Source of the DNA: Microbispora rosea subsp. aerata
GTDB lineage: Bacteria > Actinomycetota > Actinomycetes > Streptosporangiales > Streptosporangiaceae
Direction of reading: 5' to 3'
NCBI RefSeq assembly: GCF_014647835.1
Contig: NZ_BMPY01000026.1
Span: 42,954 to 106,953, forward strand
DNA length: 64,000 bases
The notes beneath the pieces were generated by a model that did not search any database, had not been told where the DNA came from, and was given only the letters and a program-made list of their open reading frames with translations. Shown here in pieces: positions 51,969 to 61,934 of this stretch. The translations under genes were made by a program, and so were the position numbers. Within the stretch, counting starts at the first letter, position 1, and each line of letters opens with the position of its first letter.

Positions 51969-53152
51969 TTCCCACCTCCGGGAGCGAACACGACGCCCGC
52001 GGACAGGAAACCGTCCACCTCACCCTCGGAGAACCCCGCCTCGCGCAGCACCTCCACGGTGTGCGCGCCGAGTTCGGGTGGCGCCGTGCGCAGACCGGGC
52101 AGCTCGCCGTCGTAGCGGACCGGGTGCCGCAGCACGGTCGCCCGTTCCTCGCCCACCGGGAACTCGGCCAGCAGTTCTTCCGCGGCCACCTGGGGGTCGT
52201 CACGCACGTCGTCGTAGGTGGCGACCCGCTCGAACCAGAAGCCGAGCGGCTCCAGCCGGGCAGCCACCTCCGCATAGGTCATCCCGGCCAGCACCCGGGC
52301 CACCGCCGCGGTGTACTCCTCCCGTTTGGCCCGCCTGGCCGGCTGGTCGTAGCCGGCGAGCGCGGGGGAGCCGAGCGCGTCGCCGAGGCCGTCCTCCGAC
52401 CCGTTCAGCGCGATCACGATCGACGCGTCCAGCAGCCGGTACACCCCGTACGGGGCGTCAATCGACCAGCACGCAAGCTCGGCGGGGCGGCGCACGTCGG
52501 TCTGCGTCCTGCGGCCGGAGTAGTACAGCGCGAGCGATTCGGCCTGCAGGTCGAGCCCCGCGCCCAGCAGGCTCGACTCGACCCGGGTACCCTCGCCGGT
52601 GGTCAGCTTGCGCGCGTAAGCGGCCAGCACGCCCATAGCGAGCAGCGCCGCGCCGTGCTGGTCCACGACGGGTGTGCCGGCCGCCGTGGGGCGGTCGCCG
52701 GTGACGTCCACCAGTCCGGTGCGCGCCTGGACGAGCAGGTCCACCCCCGGCCGCCCGGCCATCGGGCCGCGCGACCCCCAGCCGCTGGCCGAGGCGTAGA
52801 TGATGTCGGGCTTGATCGCCCGCACCGCCTCGTACCCGAGGCCGAGCTTCTCCAGGGCGCCGCCCCGGTAGTTCTCCAGCAGCACGTCGGCACGCTCGAT
52901 GAGCGGGCGCAGCACAATGCGGGCGTCGGGATGCTTGAGATCGACGACGATCGAGCGCTTGTTCCTGTTGACCGCCAGGAACGTCACACTGCGCCCGGCG
53001 GCCCGGATCCCTCCGCTTCCAATCCTGCGCTCCCACGACCCGCCGGGCGGCTCGACCTTGACGACGTCGGCGCCGAGGTCGGCCAGATACTGCGAGGCCG
53101 CGGGCCCCTGTACGAAGTGCGAGAAACTCAGGACCCTCATCGTTTCGATCAT
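51965..53152 (-). CDS. CaiB/BaiF family (class III) CoA-transferase
   Basis: A 395-residue CoA-transferase. It begins [23 protein letters not shown], continues [10 protein letters not shown] and [14 protein letters not shown], and has the catalytic aspartate in [15 protein letters not shown] (about Asp138). ATG 53152 has GGGAGGT closely upstream. It is the first gene of the leftward operon with the reductase, MFS and iclR genes, and its promoter region carries operator-like site 4. It would move CoA between an acyl-CoA donor and a carboxylic acid from the substrate. Confidence 0.88.
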   Translation of the reverse strand: MIETMRVLSFSHFVQGPAASQYLADLGADVVKVEPPGGSWERRIGSGGIRAAGRSVTFLAVNRNKRSIVVDLKHPDARIVLRPLIERADVLLENYRGGALEKLGLGYEAVRAIKPDIIYASASGWGSRGPMAGRPGVDLLVQARTGLVDVTGDRPTAAGTPVVDQHGAALLAMGVLAAYARKLTTGEGTRVESSLLGAGLDLQAESLALYYSGRRTQTDVRRPAELACWSIDAPYGVYRLLDASIVIALNGSEDGLGDALGSPALAGYDQPARRAKREEYTAAVARVLAGMTYAEVAARLEPLGFWFERVATYDDVRDDPQVAAEELLAEFPVGEERATVLRHPVRYDGELPGLRTAPPELGAHTVEVLREAGFSEGEVDGFLSAGVVFAPGGGK

Positions 53153-53222
53153 GTAACCTCCCGGCAGCGCGACCCCCGCACGCCGACCGTAGGAACGCGG
53201 GGTTCCCGCACCCAACGACGCG

Positions 53223-53238
53223 TTCCCGGTAGATGGAA
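53223..53238. promoter_or_regulatory. Operator-like palindrome 4 of the catabolic island
   Basis: TTCCCGGTAGATGGAA, a close match to the shared consensus, between the divergent CoA-transferase and alpha/beta-hydrolase genes. Confidence 0.65.
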
Positions 53239-53283
53239 ACGCGCCACGCCGGACGGGACCGCCGGTCCGGCACCATGGTCGCC

Positions 53284-54156
53284 ATGGCTGAAGGGTTCTC
53301 CCCGATACGCGTCCGGCTCCCGGGACACGTGGTCAACTGCGTGGTCGCGGGGCAGGGGCCTGCGGTGCTGCTCCTCCACGGGTGGCCGCAGACCGCCCAC
53401 GCGTGGCGCGAGGTGGTGCCGCTGCTCGCCGGCCGCCACACCGTCGTGGCCCCCGACCTGCCGGGCTTCGGGGCGAGCTCGCGGCCGGCCGGCGGATACG
53501 ACAAGCGCACGGTCGCGGGCATCCTCGCCCGGCTCATGGCCGCGCTCGGGCTGACCCGCTACCACCTCGTCGGCCACGACGTCGGCGGCCAGGTCGCCTA
53601 CCCGCTCGCCGCGCTGCACCCGGAGGCGGTACGCAGCCTGACGTTCGTCGAGGCGGGCATCCCCGGCCTCGGCGACAGCCTCGCGGCGGCCAACCCGCTG
53701 ACCGGCGGGTCCTGGCACTTCGGCTTCAACATGGTGCCCGACCTGCCGGAGTTCCTGCTCGCCGGCCGCGAGCGCGGCTATCTGGAGTTCATGTTCCGCC
53801 GCGACACGGTGGGCCTGTACGTCACCGACGCGATCGACGACGCGGCGATGGACGTCTACACCCGTGCCCTGGCCGCCCCCGGGGCGGTACGCGCCACGAT
53901 GGGCTACTACCGGGCGCTGCCCGCCGACATCGCCGACAACCGCGAGCTGTGCGCCGCCGGGCCGCTGCGGGTGCCCACGCTCGTGGTGGGCGCGCGGCAC
54001 GGCGTCGGGTTCGGCTGGCTGGACACGGTCCGGGAGGCCGTGGCGGACGTGTCGGCGCGCTGGGTGGAAGATTGCGGACACTATGTGCCCGAGGAGCGTC
54101 CCGCCGAGCTGGTGCGGCTGCTGACGGAGGTGTGGCAGGAGGTCGACGTCGCATGA
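53284..54156 (+). CDS. Alpha/beta hydrolase, epoxide-hydrolase/dehalogenase-like
   Basis: A 290-residue hydrolase. [16 protein letters not shown] is the oxyanion segment, and the nucleophile elbow is [13 protein letters not shown], with aspartate instead of serine, as in epoxide hydrolases and haloacetate dehalogenases. The end has the catalytic histidine in [16 protein letters not shown] 53284 is one of two close starts (53275 is in frame); neither has a strong ribosome site. The next gene overlaps its stop. An aspartate nucleophile means esters are not the likely substrate. Confidence 0.82.
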   Translation: MAEGFSPIRVRLPGHVVNCVVAGQGPAVLLLHGWPQTAHAWREVVPLLAGRHTVVAPDLPGFGASSRPAGGYDKRTVAGILARLMAALGLTRYHLVGHDVGGQVAYPLAALHPEAVRSLTFVEAGIPGLGDSLAAANPLTGGSWHFGFNMVPDLPEFLLAGRERGYLEFMFRRDTVGLYVTDAIDDAAMDVYTRALAAPGAVRATMGYYRALPADIADNRELCAAGPLRVPTLVVGARHGVGFGWLDTVREAVADVSARWVEDCGHYVPEERPAELVRLLTEVWQEVDVA

Positions 54157-55019
54157 CCGGTACGAGTGACGTGGTGCTGATCCACGGGGCCTGGCACGGG
54201 GCCGGGCACTTCGCGGCTCTCGCGAAGGAGCTGACCGCCATGGGCCATCGCGTCCTGGCGCTCGACCTGGCGGGCCACGGCTCCCGAGCCCGTTTCCCCG
54301 TCAGTTACCTGGCCAGGGACGTCGAGGCGCTGCGTACGGAGGTGTCCCCACTCGCGGACCTGACCCTCGACGACGTGGCGCGGGACGTGGTGGCCACGCT
54401 GCGCCGGCTTCCCGCCCCGCCGGTCGTGGCCGCGCACAGCATGGGCGGGGCGGTGGCCACCCGGGTCGCCGAGATCGCCCCCGAGCTGGTGGCCGGGCTG
54501 GTGTACGTCGCCGGGTTCGTCCCCACCCTGCTGGGTTCCTCGGGCGCCTACCTCGACCTGCCGGAGGCGAAGACCGCGCTCGGCGGCGGGCTCTACCTGG
54601 GCGATCCTGCCGCCGTCGGCGCCGTGCGCATCGATCCGCGCAGCACCGACCCCGCGTACCAGGCCGAACTGCACGCGGCCTACTTCTCGGACCTCGACCG
54701 GCCGGACTTCCTGGCGCTGGCCGCCTCCCTCACTCCCGACCAGCCGATGTCGTTCCTCACCACCGCGACCGGCGCCACGGCCGGGCGCTGGGGGACCGTG
54801 CCCCGGACGTACCTCCGCACCACCCTCGACCGGGCGCTGCCCGTCGAGCTGCAGGACGTCATGATCCGGCACGCCGACGAGCTGGCCCCCGCGACCGCGT
54901 TCACCCAGGTGACCGTCGAGGCCGGGCACGCCGTCTTCGCCGGCGTCCCGGCCGAGGTGGCGGACGTCATCCACCACGCCGAGGCCCGCCCGGAATGGCG
55001 GCGAGCAGCTCGCGGGTGA
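54153..55019 (+). CDS. Alpha/beta hydrolase, serine esterase type
   Basis: A 288-residue hydrolase beginning VVLIHGAWHGAGHF, with nucleophile serine in VVAAHSMGGAVATRVAE and the histidine in TVEAGHAVFAGVPAEV. This arrangement resembles plant-type and bacterial hydroxynitrile lyase/esterase relatives. It overlaps the previous hydrolase by ATGA and its last 53 bases overlap the convergent ABC gene. It probably cleaves an ester or a C-C bond in the parent compound. Confidence 0.83.
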   Translation: MTGTSDVVLIHGAWHGAGHFAALAKELTAMGHRVLALDLAGHGSRARFPVSYLARDVEALRTEVSPLADLTLDDVARDVVATLRRLPAPPVVAAHSMGGAVATRVAEIAPELVAGLVYVAGFVPTLLGSSGAYLDLPEAKTALGGGLYLGDPAAVGAVRIDPRSTDPAYQAELHAAYFSDLDRPDFLALAASLTPDQPMSFLTTATGATAGRWGTVPRTYLRTTLDRALPVELQDVMIRHADELAPATAFTQVTVEAGHAVFAGVPAEVADVIHHAEARPEWRRAARG

Positions 55020-56508
55020 ACGGCGCCGCGGGCGCGGCGAGCACGTCGGCGGTCGGGCCGGACTCGACGATCCTGCCGTCCCGCATCACCGCGAGCCGTT
55101 CCGCGGCGGCGGCCACCACGGCGAGGTCGTGCGAGATGAGCAGGTAGGCCATCCCGTGCTTGTCCTGCAGCCGGCGCAGCAGTGCGAGGATCTGCGCCTG
55201 GGTCACCGTGTCCAGGGCGGACACCGGCTCGTCGAGCACGATCACGTCGGGCGACGGCGCCAGGGCCCGGGCGATGGCGACGCGCTGGCGCTGCCCGCCG
55301 GACAGCGCCGAGGGCCGCCGCCGGGCGACCTCTGGGGGCAGGCCGACGTCCTCGAGCAGGCGCAGCACCCGCTCCCGGCGCTCGGCCCGGGTGCCCGCGC
55401 GCAGTGCCCGCAGCGGTTCCGCGACGATGCGGCCCACGCTCATGAGCGGATCGAGTGACGCGTACGGGTTCTGCGCGACGAACTGCACCCGGCCAGCCCT
55501 GACGGGCGCGCCGTCCAGCAGCACGCTCCCGCTCGTCGGCTCGACGAGCCCGGTGACGACGCGGGCGATGGTCGACTTGCCCGACCCCGACGCGCCGACC
55601 AGCCCGAGCGTGCTCGCCCGGTCCAGCGTGAACGAGGCACCCTCGACCGCGATCGTGCCGCCCGGATACACCTTCCGCAGGTCGCGGACCACGAGCAGCG
55701 GCTCTCCCGGGGCCGGTGCGGGCCCGGTGAGCGGCTGGGGGGCAGAGCGGAGCAGCAGCCGGGTGTAGGCGGCCCGCGGACTGCCGAGCACCCGGTCCGC
55801 CGGGCCCTCCTCCACGACGCGGCCCTCGGTCATGACGGCCACGCGGTCCGCACGGTCCGCGGCGACGCCGAGGTCGTGAGTGATCAGGAGGACGCTGGTG
55901 CCGTCCCTGGCCGCGACCTTCTGGACGAGATCGAGCACGGTCTTCTGCACCATGGTGTCGAGCGCGGAGGTCGGCTCGTCGGCGATCAGCAGCGCGGGCC
56001 GCCCGGCGAGCGCCATGCCCAGCAGCACCCGCTGCCGGAAGCCGCCGGAGAGCTGGTGCGGGTAGCGGTCGAGCAGCGCCGCCGGGTCGGGGATGCCCAC
56101 CCGGCCGAGCGCCTCCTCGAGTGCGTCCTCGCCCGGCCGTGGGGTGCCGGTCAGCCGCAGCGCCTCGGCGAGCTGGGCGCGCACGGTCATCAGCGGGTTG
56201 AGCGCGGTTCCCGGGTCCTGGGGCACGAACGCGATCCGCCGCCCGCGCAGCCGCCGCCACGCCCGCTCCCGCAGGCCGTCCACCCGCTCGCCGCCGAAGG
56301 TGACCACGCCCCCGGTCACCCTGGCCGTGTCCGGCAGCAGGCCGGCGAGCGCGTGCGCGAGCGTGGACTTGCCCGACCCCGACTCGCCGACCACCGCCAC
56401 GATCTCCCCGGCCTCCACCGTCAGGTCGACGCCGTCCACGGCCGGCCGGCCGCGCCCGGGCGGCCCGTAGCGGACGGTCAGGCCGCGTACGGCCAGCAGG
56501 GGTGTCAT
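54967..56508 (-). CDS. Fused double ATPase of a peptide/nickel-type ABC importer (DppD-DppF)
   Basis: A 513-residue protein with two ABC domains. The first has GESGSGKST, LSGGFRQRVLLGMAL and LLIADEPTSALD; the second has GASGSGKST, LSGGQRQRVAIARAL and VIVLDEPVSALD. Fusions of this type drive oligopeptide-family importers. ATG 56508 overlaps the stop of the permease gene. It forms an operon with two permeases, an unknown protein and a binding protein, all running left. Confidence 0.92.
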   Translation of the reverse strand: MTPLLAVRGLTVRYGPPGRGRPAVDGVDLTVEAGEIVAVVGESGSGKSTLAHALAGLLPDTARVTGGVVTFGGERVDGLRERAWRRLRGRRIAFVPQDPGTALNPLMTVRAQLAEALRLTGTPRPGEDALEEALGRVGIPDPAALLDRYPHQLSGGFRQRVLLGMALAGRPALLIADEPTSALDTMVQKTVLDLVQKVAARDGTSVLLITHDLGVAADRADRVAVMTEGRVVEEGPADRVLGSPRAAYTRLLLRSAPQPLTGPAPAPGEPLLVVRDLRKVYPGGTIAVEGASFTLDRASTLGLVGASGSGKSTIARVVTGLVEPTSGSVLLDGAPVRAGRVQFVAQNPYASLDPLMSVGRIVAEPLRALRAGTRAERRERVLRLLEDVGLPPEVARRRPSALSGGQRQRVAIARALAPSPDVIVLDEPVSALDTVTQAQILALLRRLQDKHGMAYLLISHDLAVVAAAAERLAVMRDGRIVESGPTADVLAAPAAPFTRELLAAIPGGPRRGG

Positions 56509-57311
56509 CGTGTCTCCGATCGCGTACGCAGTACGTGGCCGAGGTGGTTGACCGCGAGCGCCACCGCGGCGACGACGAGACCGGGCACGGTCGTCAGCCA
56601 CCAGGCCGAGGCGAGGAAGGGGCGTCCCGCGGCGACCAGCGAGCCCCATTCGGGCGCCGGGGGCGGGGCCCCGAAGCCGAGAAAGCTCACGGCGGCGACG
56701 GTGAGGACGGCGTTGCCGAGTTCGAGCGTCGCCAGCGCGGCGACCGGCCCCGCGGCGTTGGGCAGCACATGGGTCAGCAGCACGGTGACACGCCCGGTTC
56801 CACACACCGCGGCGGCCTCGACGTACCCCGACCCGCGGACTCTGACGACCTCGGCGCGCATGACCCGGGAGAACACCGCCGCGGCCGACACACCGACGGC
56901 GAGGGCCACCTCGCGCGTCCCCGGCCCGAGCACCGCCACGACCACCAGGATCAGCAGGAACGACGGCACGGCGAGCAGCACTTCCACCGCACGCATGACC
57001 AGGCCGTCCAGCCGGCCCCGGGCTGTCCCCGCCACCAGCCCGATCGCCGAGCCGGCGAGGACGGCGACGCCCACCGCGATGACGGCGGCCTGCAGCGAGG
57101 GGGCGGATCCGTGCACGACTCTGGTGAACACGTCCCTGCCCAGCTCGTCCGTGCCGAACGGATGCGCGGTCCCCGGAGGCAGCAGCCGCTGCGTGAGATC
57201 GCCGCGCAGCGGGTCGGCGGGGGAGAGCAGGCCGGGCGCGAGCGCGGCGGCCGAGGCCGCCAGGAGCACGAGGGCCGACGGCACGACGCCGAGCCGCCTC
57301 ATGAACGTCAT
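56505..57311 (-). CDS. Peptide/nickel-type ABC permease (DppC family)
   Basis: A 268-residue permease with five to six helices. The N-terminal soluble part has HPFGTDELGRDVFTRVVHG, a DppC marker, and the EAA loop reads EAAAVCGTGRVTVLLTHVLP. Starts at ATG 57311 inside the stop of the partner permease. Confidence 0.92.
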   Translation of the reverse strand: MTFMRRLGVVPSALVLLAASAAALAPGLLSPADPLRGDLTQRLLPPGTAHPFGTDELGRDVFTRVVHGSAPSLQAAVIAVGVAVLAGSAIGLVAGTARGRLDGLVMRAVEVLLAVPSFLLILVVVAVLGPGTREVALAVGVSAAAVFSRVMRAEVVRVRGSGYVEAAAVCGTGRVTVLLTHVLPNAAGPVAALATLELGNAVLTVAAVSFLGFGAPPPAPEWGSLVAAGRPFLASAWWLTTVPGLVVAAVALAVNHLGHVLRTRSETR

Positions 57312-58240
57312 GCGGCACGCTCCCGCAGCCGGGGGTCCACCAGAGGGTGGGCCACGTCCACCGCGAGCGTGAGCAGCGTGACGACCGCCGTGGTCACCAC
57401 GACCAGGGCCTGCAGCATGGGCAGGTCCCGGGTCGTGACCGCCGACTCGATCAGGCGGCCGAGCCCGTTGCGTGCGAAGACGGTCTCCACCACGACCGAC
57501 CCCGACACCAGCCAGCCGACCAGCAGCGCGGTCATCGTCAACGCCGGCATGGCGGCGTTGCGCAGCGCGTGTGCCGTCACCGCCCGCGCCCGTGACGCGC
57601 CCTTGGCCCGCGCCGTGTCCACGTACGGCTGCCGCATCTCCACGGTCAGCCGTTCGAGGAGAACCTGCGCCACGAAGGCCGACGAGGGCACCGCCAGGGT
57701 CACGGCCGGCAGCACCAGACCGGCGAGCCCGTCCTCGGCCCTGGCGGGGAACAGCGGCAACCCGAACGAGAACGCCTGCAACAGCACCAGCCCGAGCCAG
57801 AAGGTCGGGACGGACAGCGACAGGCCGGGCAATGCGCCGAGCGAGCGGCGCAGCCACATCCGCCGGGTGTGCGCGGCCCACCAGGCGATCAGGAAGCCGA
57901 GCGGGAGCGCCAGCAGCAGCGCGCCACCCGCCAGCGCGAGCGTGCGCGGCGCCGCCTCGGCGATCGTCGCGCCGACCTCCCGCCCGGTCTGGAACGAGGT
58001 GCCGAAGTCGCCGTGCAGGGCGTGGAGCAGCCCGCCGATGTAGCGCTCGGCCGCCGGGCGGTCCAGGCCGTACTCGGCGCGCAGCGCGGATACCCGCGCC
58101 TCGTCCACGCCGTTCTCCGGCCCGATCATGATCCGTACGGGGTCGGCCGGGAGGAGGTAGAAGACGGCGAAGGTGAGCGTGTAGACCGCCAGCACCACGG
58201 CCGCCGCCTGCGCGAGCCGCCGCGCCACGAACCGGCCCAT
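57308..58240 (-). CDS. Peptide/nickel-type ABC permease (DppB family)
   Basis: A 310-residue permease with the DppB start FVARRLAQAAAVVLAVYTLTF, the LHGDFGTSFQTGR loop and the ATPase-contact loop DTARAKGASRARAVTAHALRN. The C-terminal VVVETVFARNGLGRL is also standard. ATG 58240 lies one base after the stop of the unknown gene. Confidence 0.93.
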   Translation of the reverse strand: MGRFVARRLAQAAAVVLAVYTLTFAVFYLLPADPVRIMIGPENGVDEARVSALRAEYGLDRPAAERYIGGLLHALHGDFGTSFQTGREVGATIAEAAPRTLALAGGALLLALPLGFLIAWWAAHTRRMWLRRSLGALPGLSLSVPTFWLGLVLLQAFSFGLPLFPARAEDGLAGLVLPAVTLAVPSSAFVAQVLLERLTVEMRQPYVDTARAKGASRARAVTAHALRNAAMPALTMTALLVGWLVSGSVVVETVFARNGLGRLIESAVTTRDLPMLQALVVVTTAVVTLLTLAVDVAHPLVDPRLRERAA

Positions 58241-58241
58241 C

Positions 58242-59447
58242 TCAGCCCCGGATGTCCAGGAGGACCCGCTGCCCGCCGACCGCCTGGCCGGTGTACAGCA
58301 CCACGTTGCCCGGCCGGAGCCTGCCGAGCAGCGCGAGGGTCAGCGCGCGCTGACCGCCGGTCGGGATGACGCCGCCGTCGGGCACCGCCACCTGCCCGTC
58401 CTGCCGGAGCACCGCGCACCCCGGCCAGGCGGCCGCGTCTCCCGGTTCCGTCGTGGCCTCCGCGGCGGCCGGGCGGGCGGCGTAGCGGTGGCCGCGCAGC
58501 GCACGTCCGAGGTCGGTCGTCCATTCGTGGCCGTCGAAGCCCACCACCAGGCTCAGCGTACGGACGACGGGGCCGGCGGCGCCGGAGGGATGGACGGGCG
58601 GGCCGGGCACCAGCCGGTCGGTCAGGCCGACCACCTCGACGTCGCCGATCGCCCGCGCCGGGACGGACAGCGTGCTCGCGGTCTCCCCGTCCTCCTGTCC
58701 CTGGACGAAGTACGCCGTGTCCTCGGCGACCAGCGTCCCCTCGCGCAGGCCCAGGAGATACGCCGGGCCGAGCAGGTCGCCGTCGAGGGCGACCGGCGGC
58801 AGGACCACCGTGCCCCCGTGCTGGAACCCGTAGGCCCCCTCGGCGTATCCGCCCGTCACGGCCTCGGCGGCGAACCGGACGATCGCCGCGTGCGGAATCC
58901 GCCGGGTCATCAGCTGGACGGTGAACCAGTCCCGGGCGTCCCGGAGGCGGGTCAGGCCGTCGGCGTCGGCGAGCAGCCGCACCCGCGATGGATCGGTGAA
59001 CGGGATGAGGGCGTCCCGCAGCAGCACGAGCTGCCACAGCCACTCGTTGTACAGGTTGCGCGCGGCGTGCAGGCCGGGCTCGCCGATGAGCCGCTCGACC
59101 ACCGGGGGGATCCAGGCGTACCCCACGCAGTTACTGTGGATGTCCAGCGGGCCGGGCATGCCCGTGCCGGACGTGCTCCGCACCAGGTCCAGCACCACCT
59201 CGGACACCGCGATGGCGTTGTCCCGCAGCTCGCCCCTGACGCCCTGGTCGGCGAGCCCGGCGTCAAGCCGCAGGGTGGCGTAGGGCCCTGATGTGGCAAG
59301 ACTCGCCTCCAGCCCGGCGACGAAGTCGGCCCTGGCGGCCTCGCCGCCGCCGGCTGCGGCGACCGCCGATTCCAGCAGTGCGTGCGCGGCGGCGACGAAC
59401 GCCGCCGGGTCCACCGCGCGGCCCGCGGCGAAGTCGTTCCATGTCAT
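58242..59447 (-). CDS. Unrecognised 401-residue protein inside the ABC importer operon
   Basis: A soluble protein with no signal peptide or membrane segment. I do not recognise its family. Fixed-looking parts are MPGPLDIHSNCVGYAWIPP (residues about 98-116), ARNLYNEWLWQLVLLRDAL, AEGAYGFQHGGTVVLPP and a conserved-looking end GGQRALTLALLGRLRPGNVVLYTGQAVGG. HSNC could hold catalytic or metal-binding residues. It overlaps the binding-protein gene (ATGA) and is followed after one base by DppB, so it is made with the transporter. It could modify the imported molecule. Codon use looks like its neighbours, so the gene is probably real. Confidence 0.7.
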   Translation of the reverse strand: MTWNDFAAGRAVDPAAFVAAAHALLESAVAAAGGGEAARADFVAGLEASLATSGPYATLRLDAGLADQGVRGELRDNAIAVSEVVLDLVRSTSGTGMPGPLDIHSNCVGYAWIPPVVERLIGEPGLHAARNLYNEWLWQLVLLRDALIPFTDPSRVRLLADADGLTRLRDARDWFTVQLMTRRIPHAAIVRFAAEAVTGGYAEGAYGFQHGGTVVLPPVALDGDLLGPAYLLGLREGTLVAEDTAYFVQGQEDGETASTLSVPARAIGDVEVVGLTDRLVPGPPVHPSGAAGPVVRTLSLVVGFDGHEWTTDLGRALRGHRYAARPAAAEATTEPGDAAAWPGCAVLRQDGQVAVPDGGVIPTGGQRALTLALLGRLRPGNVVLYTGQAVGGQRVLLDIRG

Positions 59448-61063
59448 GCCCGTACCTCCGCGTCCTGGAAAATCGGCCGTCCCGAGGCGTCGAGGCGGAC
59501 CCCTGTCACCCGCTCCGCGAGGCCGATCGACGAGGCCTGCTCGAAGAGCGGGATGCCGTGCCCGCCGGAGAGGATCGCCTCGGCCGCGGCGTCCACGGCG
59601 CGGGCGCGCTCGGCGGGATCGAGCACCGTGGCGATCCGGGCGATCGTGCTGTCCACCTCGTCCGGCCGGGTGCGGCGCAGCGGGTTCGCGCTCTTCACCG
59701 GATACACGCTGGCGAGGACCGTGGGGTCGCCCCTGGTCACGGCCCACGAGACGAAGTCGTAGTCGCCCGAGCCCTGCCGTGCGCTGTTGGTGGCGTCGTC
59801 GAGTGGCGTCGGCCGCAGCTCGATCCCGGCCTCGGCGAGCTGCTGGGCCATGAGCTGGTACAGCGAGCCGTAGGGCTCACTGGCGGAGTAGACCAGGTCG
59901 AACGACAGCCGCTGCGATCCCTTCGCGCGCACGCCGTCCGGGCCGCGCCGCCACCCGGCCGCGTCGAGCAACCGGGCCGCCTCACCGGGCGCGTACGCCA
60001 GGCCGGCCGAGCGGTCCTTGTAGCCGGGCGTGGTGGTGGCGAGCACGTCGGTCGCCGGGCGCTCGCCCGCCGCGAGCAGCGGCGTGAATTTCGACCGGTC
60101 GAGGGCGGCGCCGATGGCCCGCCGTACGGAGGGGTCGCGCAGCGCGGGTCGCGACTCGTTGGGCAGCAGCGTGTACACGATGCCGGGCCGGGTGGCCGAC
60201 AGCAGCCGGGGACCTCGGTCGCCGAAGGATCGCTGGTCCTGCTGGAGCACCTGCAGGTCGGCATCGAGCTGCCCGGACAGGAGGCTGCCGTGCCTGGCGC
60301 TCGGGTCGGTGACGATGGCGAAGGTCAGCTCGCGCACGCGCGGAACGCCCCGGTTGGCGGCCAGCGCGCTCGCCCAGGCGTACCCGGTGCGGGCGGACAG
60401 CCGCACCTCCTCGTTGAGCGCGACCCGGCCGAGCACGTACGGCCCGGAGCCGGCGATCCCGCCCGCGCAGCGCTGCTCTGGGGTCTTGCGCAGGGTGCCC
60501 GGGGAGAGCATGCCGAGCGTCACCATCGAGGTGGCCTGGAGGAACTGTGCGCTCGGCGCGTCGAACCGAACCTCGACGGTCTTCGCGTCGAGCGCTGAGG
60601 CCCCCGCGTAGCCGGCGAGGTAGCCCGAGCCGAGCGGCGACCGCGCGCCGAGCTTGACGATGTCGTCGAGGTTGGCGACGACCGTGGCCGCGTCCAGCGG
60701 CGCGCCGTCGTTGAACGTCACGCCGTCGCGCAGGGTGAAGGTGAACCGCTTGGCCTGCTTGTCGACCTTCCACGACGTCGCGAGCCACGGCACGATCTCT
60801 CCGGTGCGCGGGTCCTGGTCAGTCAGCGAGTCCACGAGCTGGCGCGATACGTTGAGATTCTGGGTCTGTGGGGTCTGATGCGGGTCGAGGCAGCTCACCG
60901 GCTGGGCGAGCCCCGCGGTGAGGGCGCCGCCGGCGGTCTGCCGGGCGTCCGCGGTCGCGCAGGCCGCGGCCAGCAGGGCGCAGCACGCGAGCACAGGGGT
61001 CAGTCGAAGCACGGGCCCCAGTGTGGGAACCCGCCTCCCAAAACCCCTAATCCCGATTTTCAT
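59444..61063 (-). CDS. Substrate-binding lipoprotein of the peptide-type ABC importer
   Basis: A 539-residue SBP of family 5 (DppA/OppA). The signal sequence from ATG 61063 ends LLAAACATAD, a lipobox-like site. The body has PWLATSWKVD, FTFTLRDGVTFNDGAPLDAATVV, GSGPYVLGRVALNEEV and YGSLYQLMAQQLAEAGI, all in order. It captures the solute outside the membrane. These systems are not limited to peptides. The divergent gene is the meta-pathway hydratase, with operator-like site 5 between, so the solute probably belongs to the same catabolic pathway. Confidence 0.9.
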   Translation of the reverse strand: MKIGIRGFGRRVPTLGPVLRLTPVLACCALLAAACATADARQTAGGALTAGLAQPVSCLDPHQTPQTQNLNVSRQLVDSLTDQDPRTGEIVPWLATSWKVDKQAKRFTFTLRDGVTFNDGAPLDAATVVANLDDIVKLGARSPLGSGYLAGYAGASALDAKTVEVRFDAPSAQFLQATSMVTLGMLSPGTLRKTPEQRCAGGIAGSGPYVLGRVALNEEVRLSARTGYAWASALAANRGVPRVRELTFAIVTDPSARHGSLLSGQLDADLQVLQQDQRSFGDRGPRLLSATRPGIVYTLLPNESRPALRDPSVRRAIGAALDRSKFTPLLAAGERPATDVLATTTPGYKDRSAGLAYAPGEAARLLDAAGWRRGPDGVRAKGSQRLSFDLVYSASEPYGSLYQLMAQQLAEAGIELRPTPLDDATNSARQGSGDYDFVSWAVTRGDPTVLASVYPVKSANPLRRTRPDEVDSTIARIATVLDPAERARAVDAAAEAILSGGHGIPLFEQASSIGLAERVTGVRLDASGRPIFQDAEVRA

Positions 61064-61081
61064 TGTGCGGGAACCCTCGAA

Positions 61082-61097
61082 TTCTCGTTGAATGGAA
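61082..61097. promoter_or_regulatory. Operator-like palindrome 5 of the catabolic island
   Basis: TTCTCGTTGAATGGAA, matching the shared site with AATGGAA intact, between the divergent binding-protein and hydratase genes. Confidence 0.65.
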
Positions 61098-61133
61098 CTC
61101 GGGCGTTGAGCCCCGCACCACCGAGGCGAGACC

Positions 61134-61934
61134 GTGCGGGCTATGGACACAACGGAGCGTGACAGGCTCGTGGGCGAGCTGCTGGACGCCTACCGGACCC
61201 GCGAACCGGTCGATCCGCCGACCAGCCGGCTCGCCGGGCTCACGATCGACGACGCGTACGCGATCCAGCTCGGGCAGATCGACTGTCTGCTCGCGGACGG
61301 CGCGGTCGTCAAGGGCCACAAGGTCGGCCTGACCTCCGCCGCCATGCGGCGGCAGCTCGGCGTGGACGCGCCCGACTACGGCCACCTCACCGACACGATG
61401 TTCCACCCGGAGGGCGCGCCGATCGACGTGTCGCGCTTCCTGCAGCCGAGGATCGAGCCCGAGATCGCCTTCGTGCTCTCCCGGCCGCTGCGCGGCCCCG
61501 GAGTGACCGTCGCCGAAGCGGTGGCGGCCGTGGACTTCGTGCTGCCCGCCCTGGAGATCATCGACTCCCGGGTCAGGGACTGGCGGATCACACTGATCGA
61601 CACGATCGCCGATAACGCGTCCTCAGGCGGCGTGGTACTGGGCGGCACCCCGGCCCGGCTGTCCGACCTGGACCTCCGGCTGACCGGGTGCGTGCTGCGG
61701 CGCAACAGCGAGGTCGCCGGCACCGGAGCGGGCGCGGCGGTGCTCGGCTCGCCGCTGAACGCCCTCGTGTGGCTGGCCAACACCCTGGGCGAACGCGGTG
61801 TGACGCTGGAGGCGGGGCACACGATCCTGCCGGGCTCGGTAACCGCAGCGGTGCCGGTGGCCGCCGGCGACGTCGTCCAGGCGAGCTTCGCTGGCCTCGG
61901 CACGGTGACCGCGGTGTTCGGGGAGGACCGATGA
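61134..61934 (+). CDS. dmpE: 2-oxopent-4-enoate (2-keto-4-pentenoate) hydratase
   Basis: A 266-residue hydratase, paralogue of the decarboxylase at 37644. [43 protein letters not shown] and [13 protein letters not shown] match DmpE/BphE/MhpD, and the end [19 protein letters not shown] is typical. It adds water to give 4-hydroxy-2-oxovalerate. GTG 61134 fits GAGGCGAG better than the in-frame ATG 61143, but both are possible. Overlaps the acetaldehyde dehydrogenase gene. Confidence 0.9.
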   Translation: MRAMDTTERDRLVGELLDAYRTREPVDPPTSRLAGLTIDDAYAIQLGQIDCLLADGAVVKGHKVGLTSAAMRRQLGVDAPDYGHLTDTMFHPEGAPIDVSRFLQPRIEPEIAFVLSRPLRGPGVTVAEAVAAVDFVLPALEIIDSRVRDWRITLIDTIADNASSGGVVLGGTPARLSDLDLRLTGCVLRRNSEVAGTGAGAAVLGSPLNALVWLANTLGERGVTLEAGHTILPGSVTAAVPVAAGDVVQASFAGLGTVTAVFGEDR

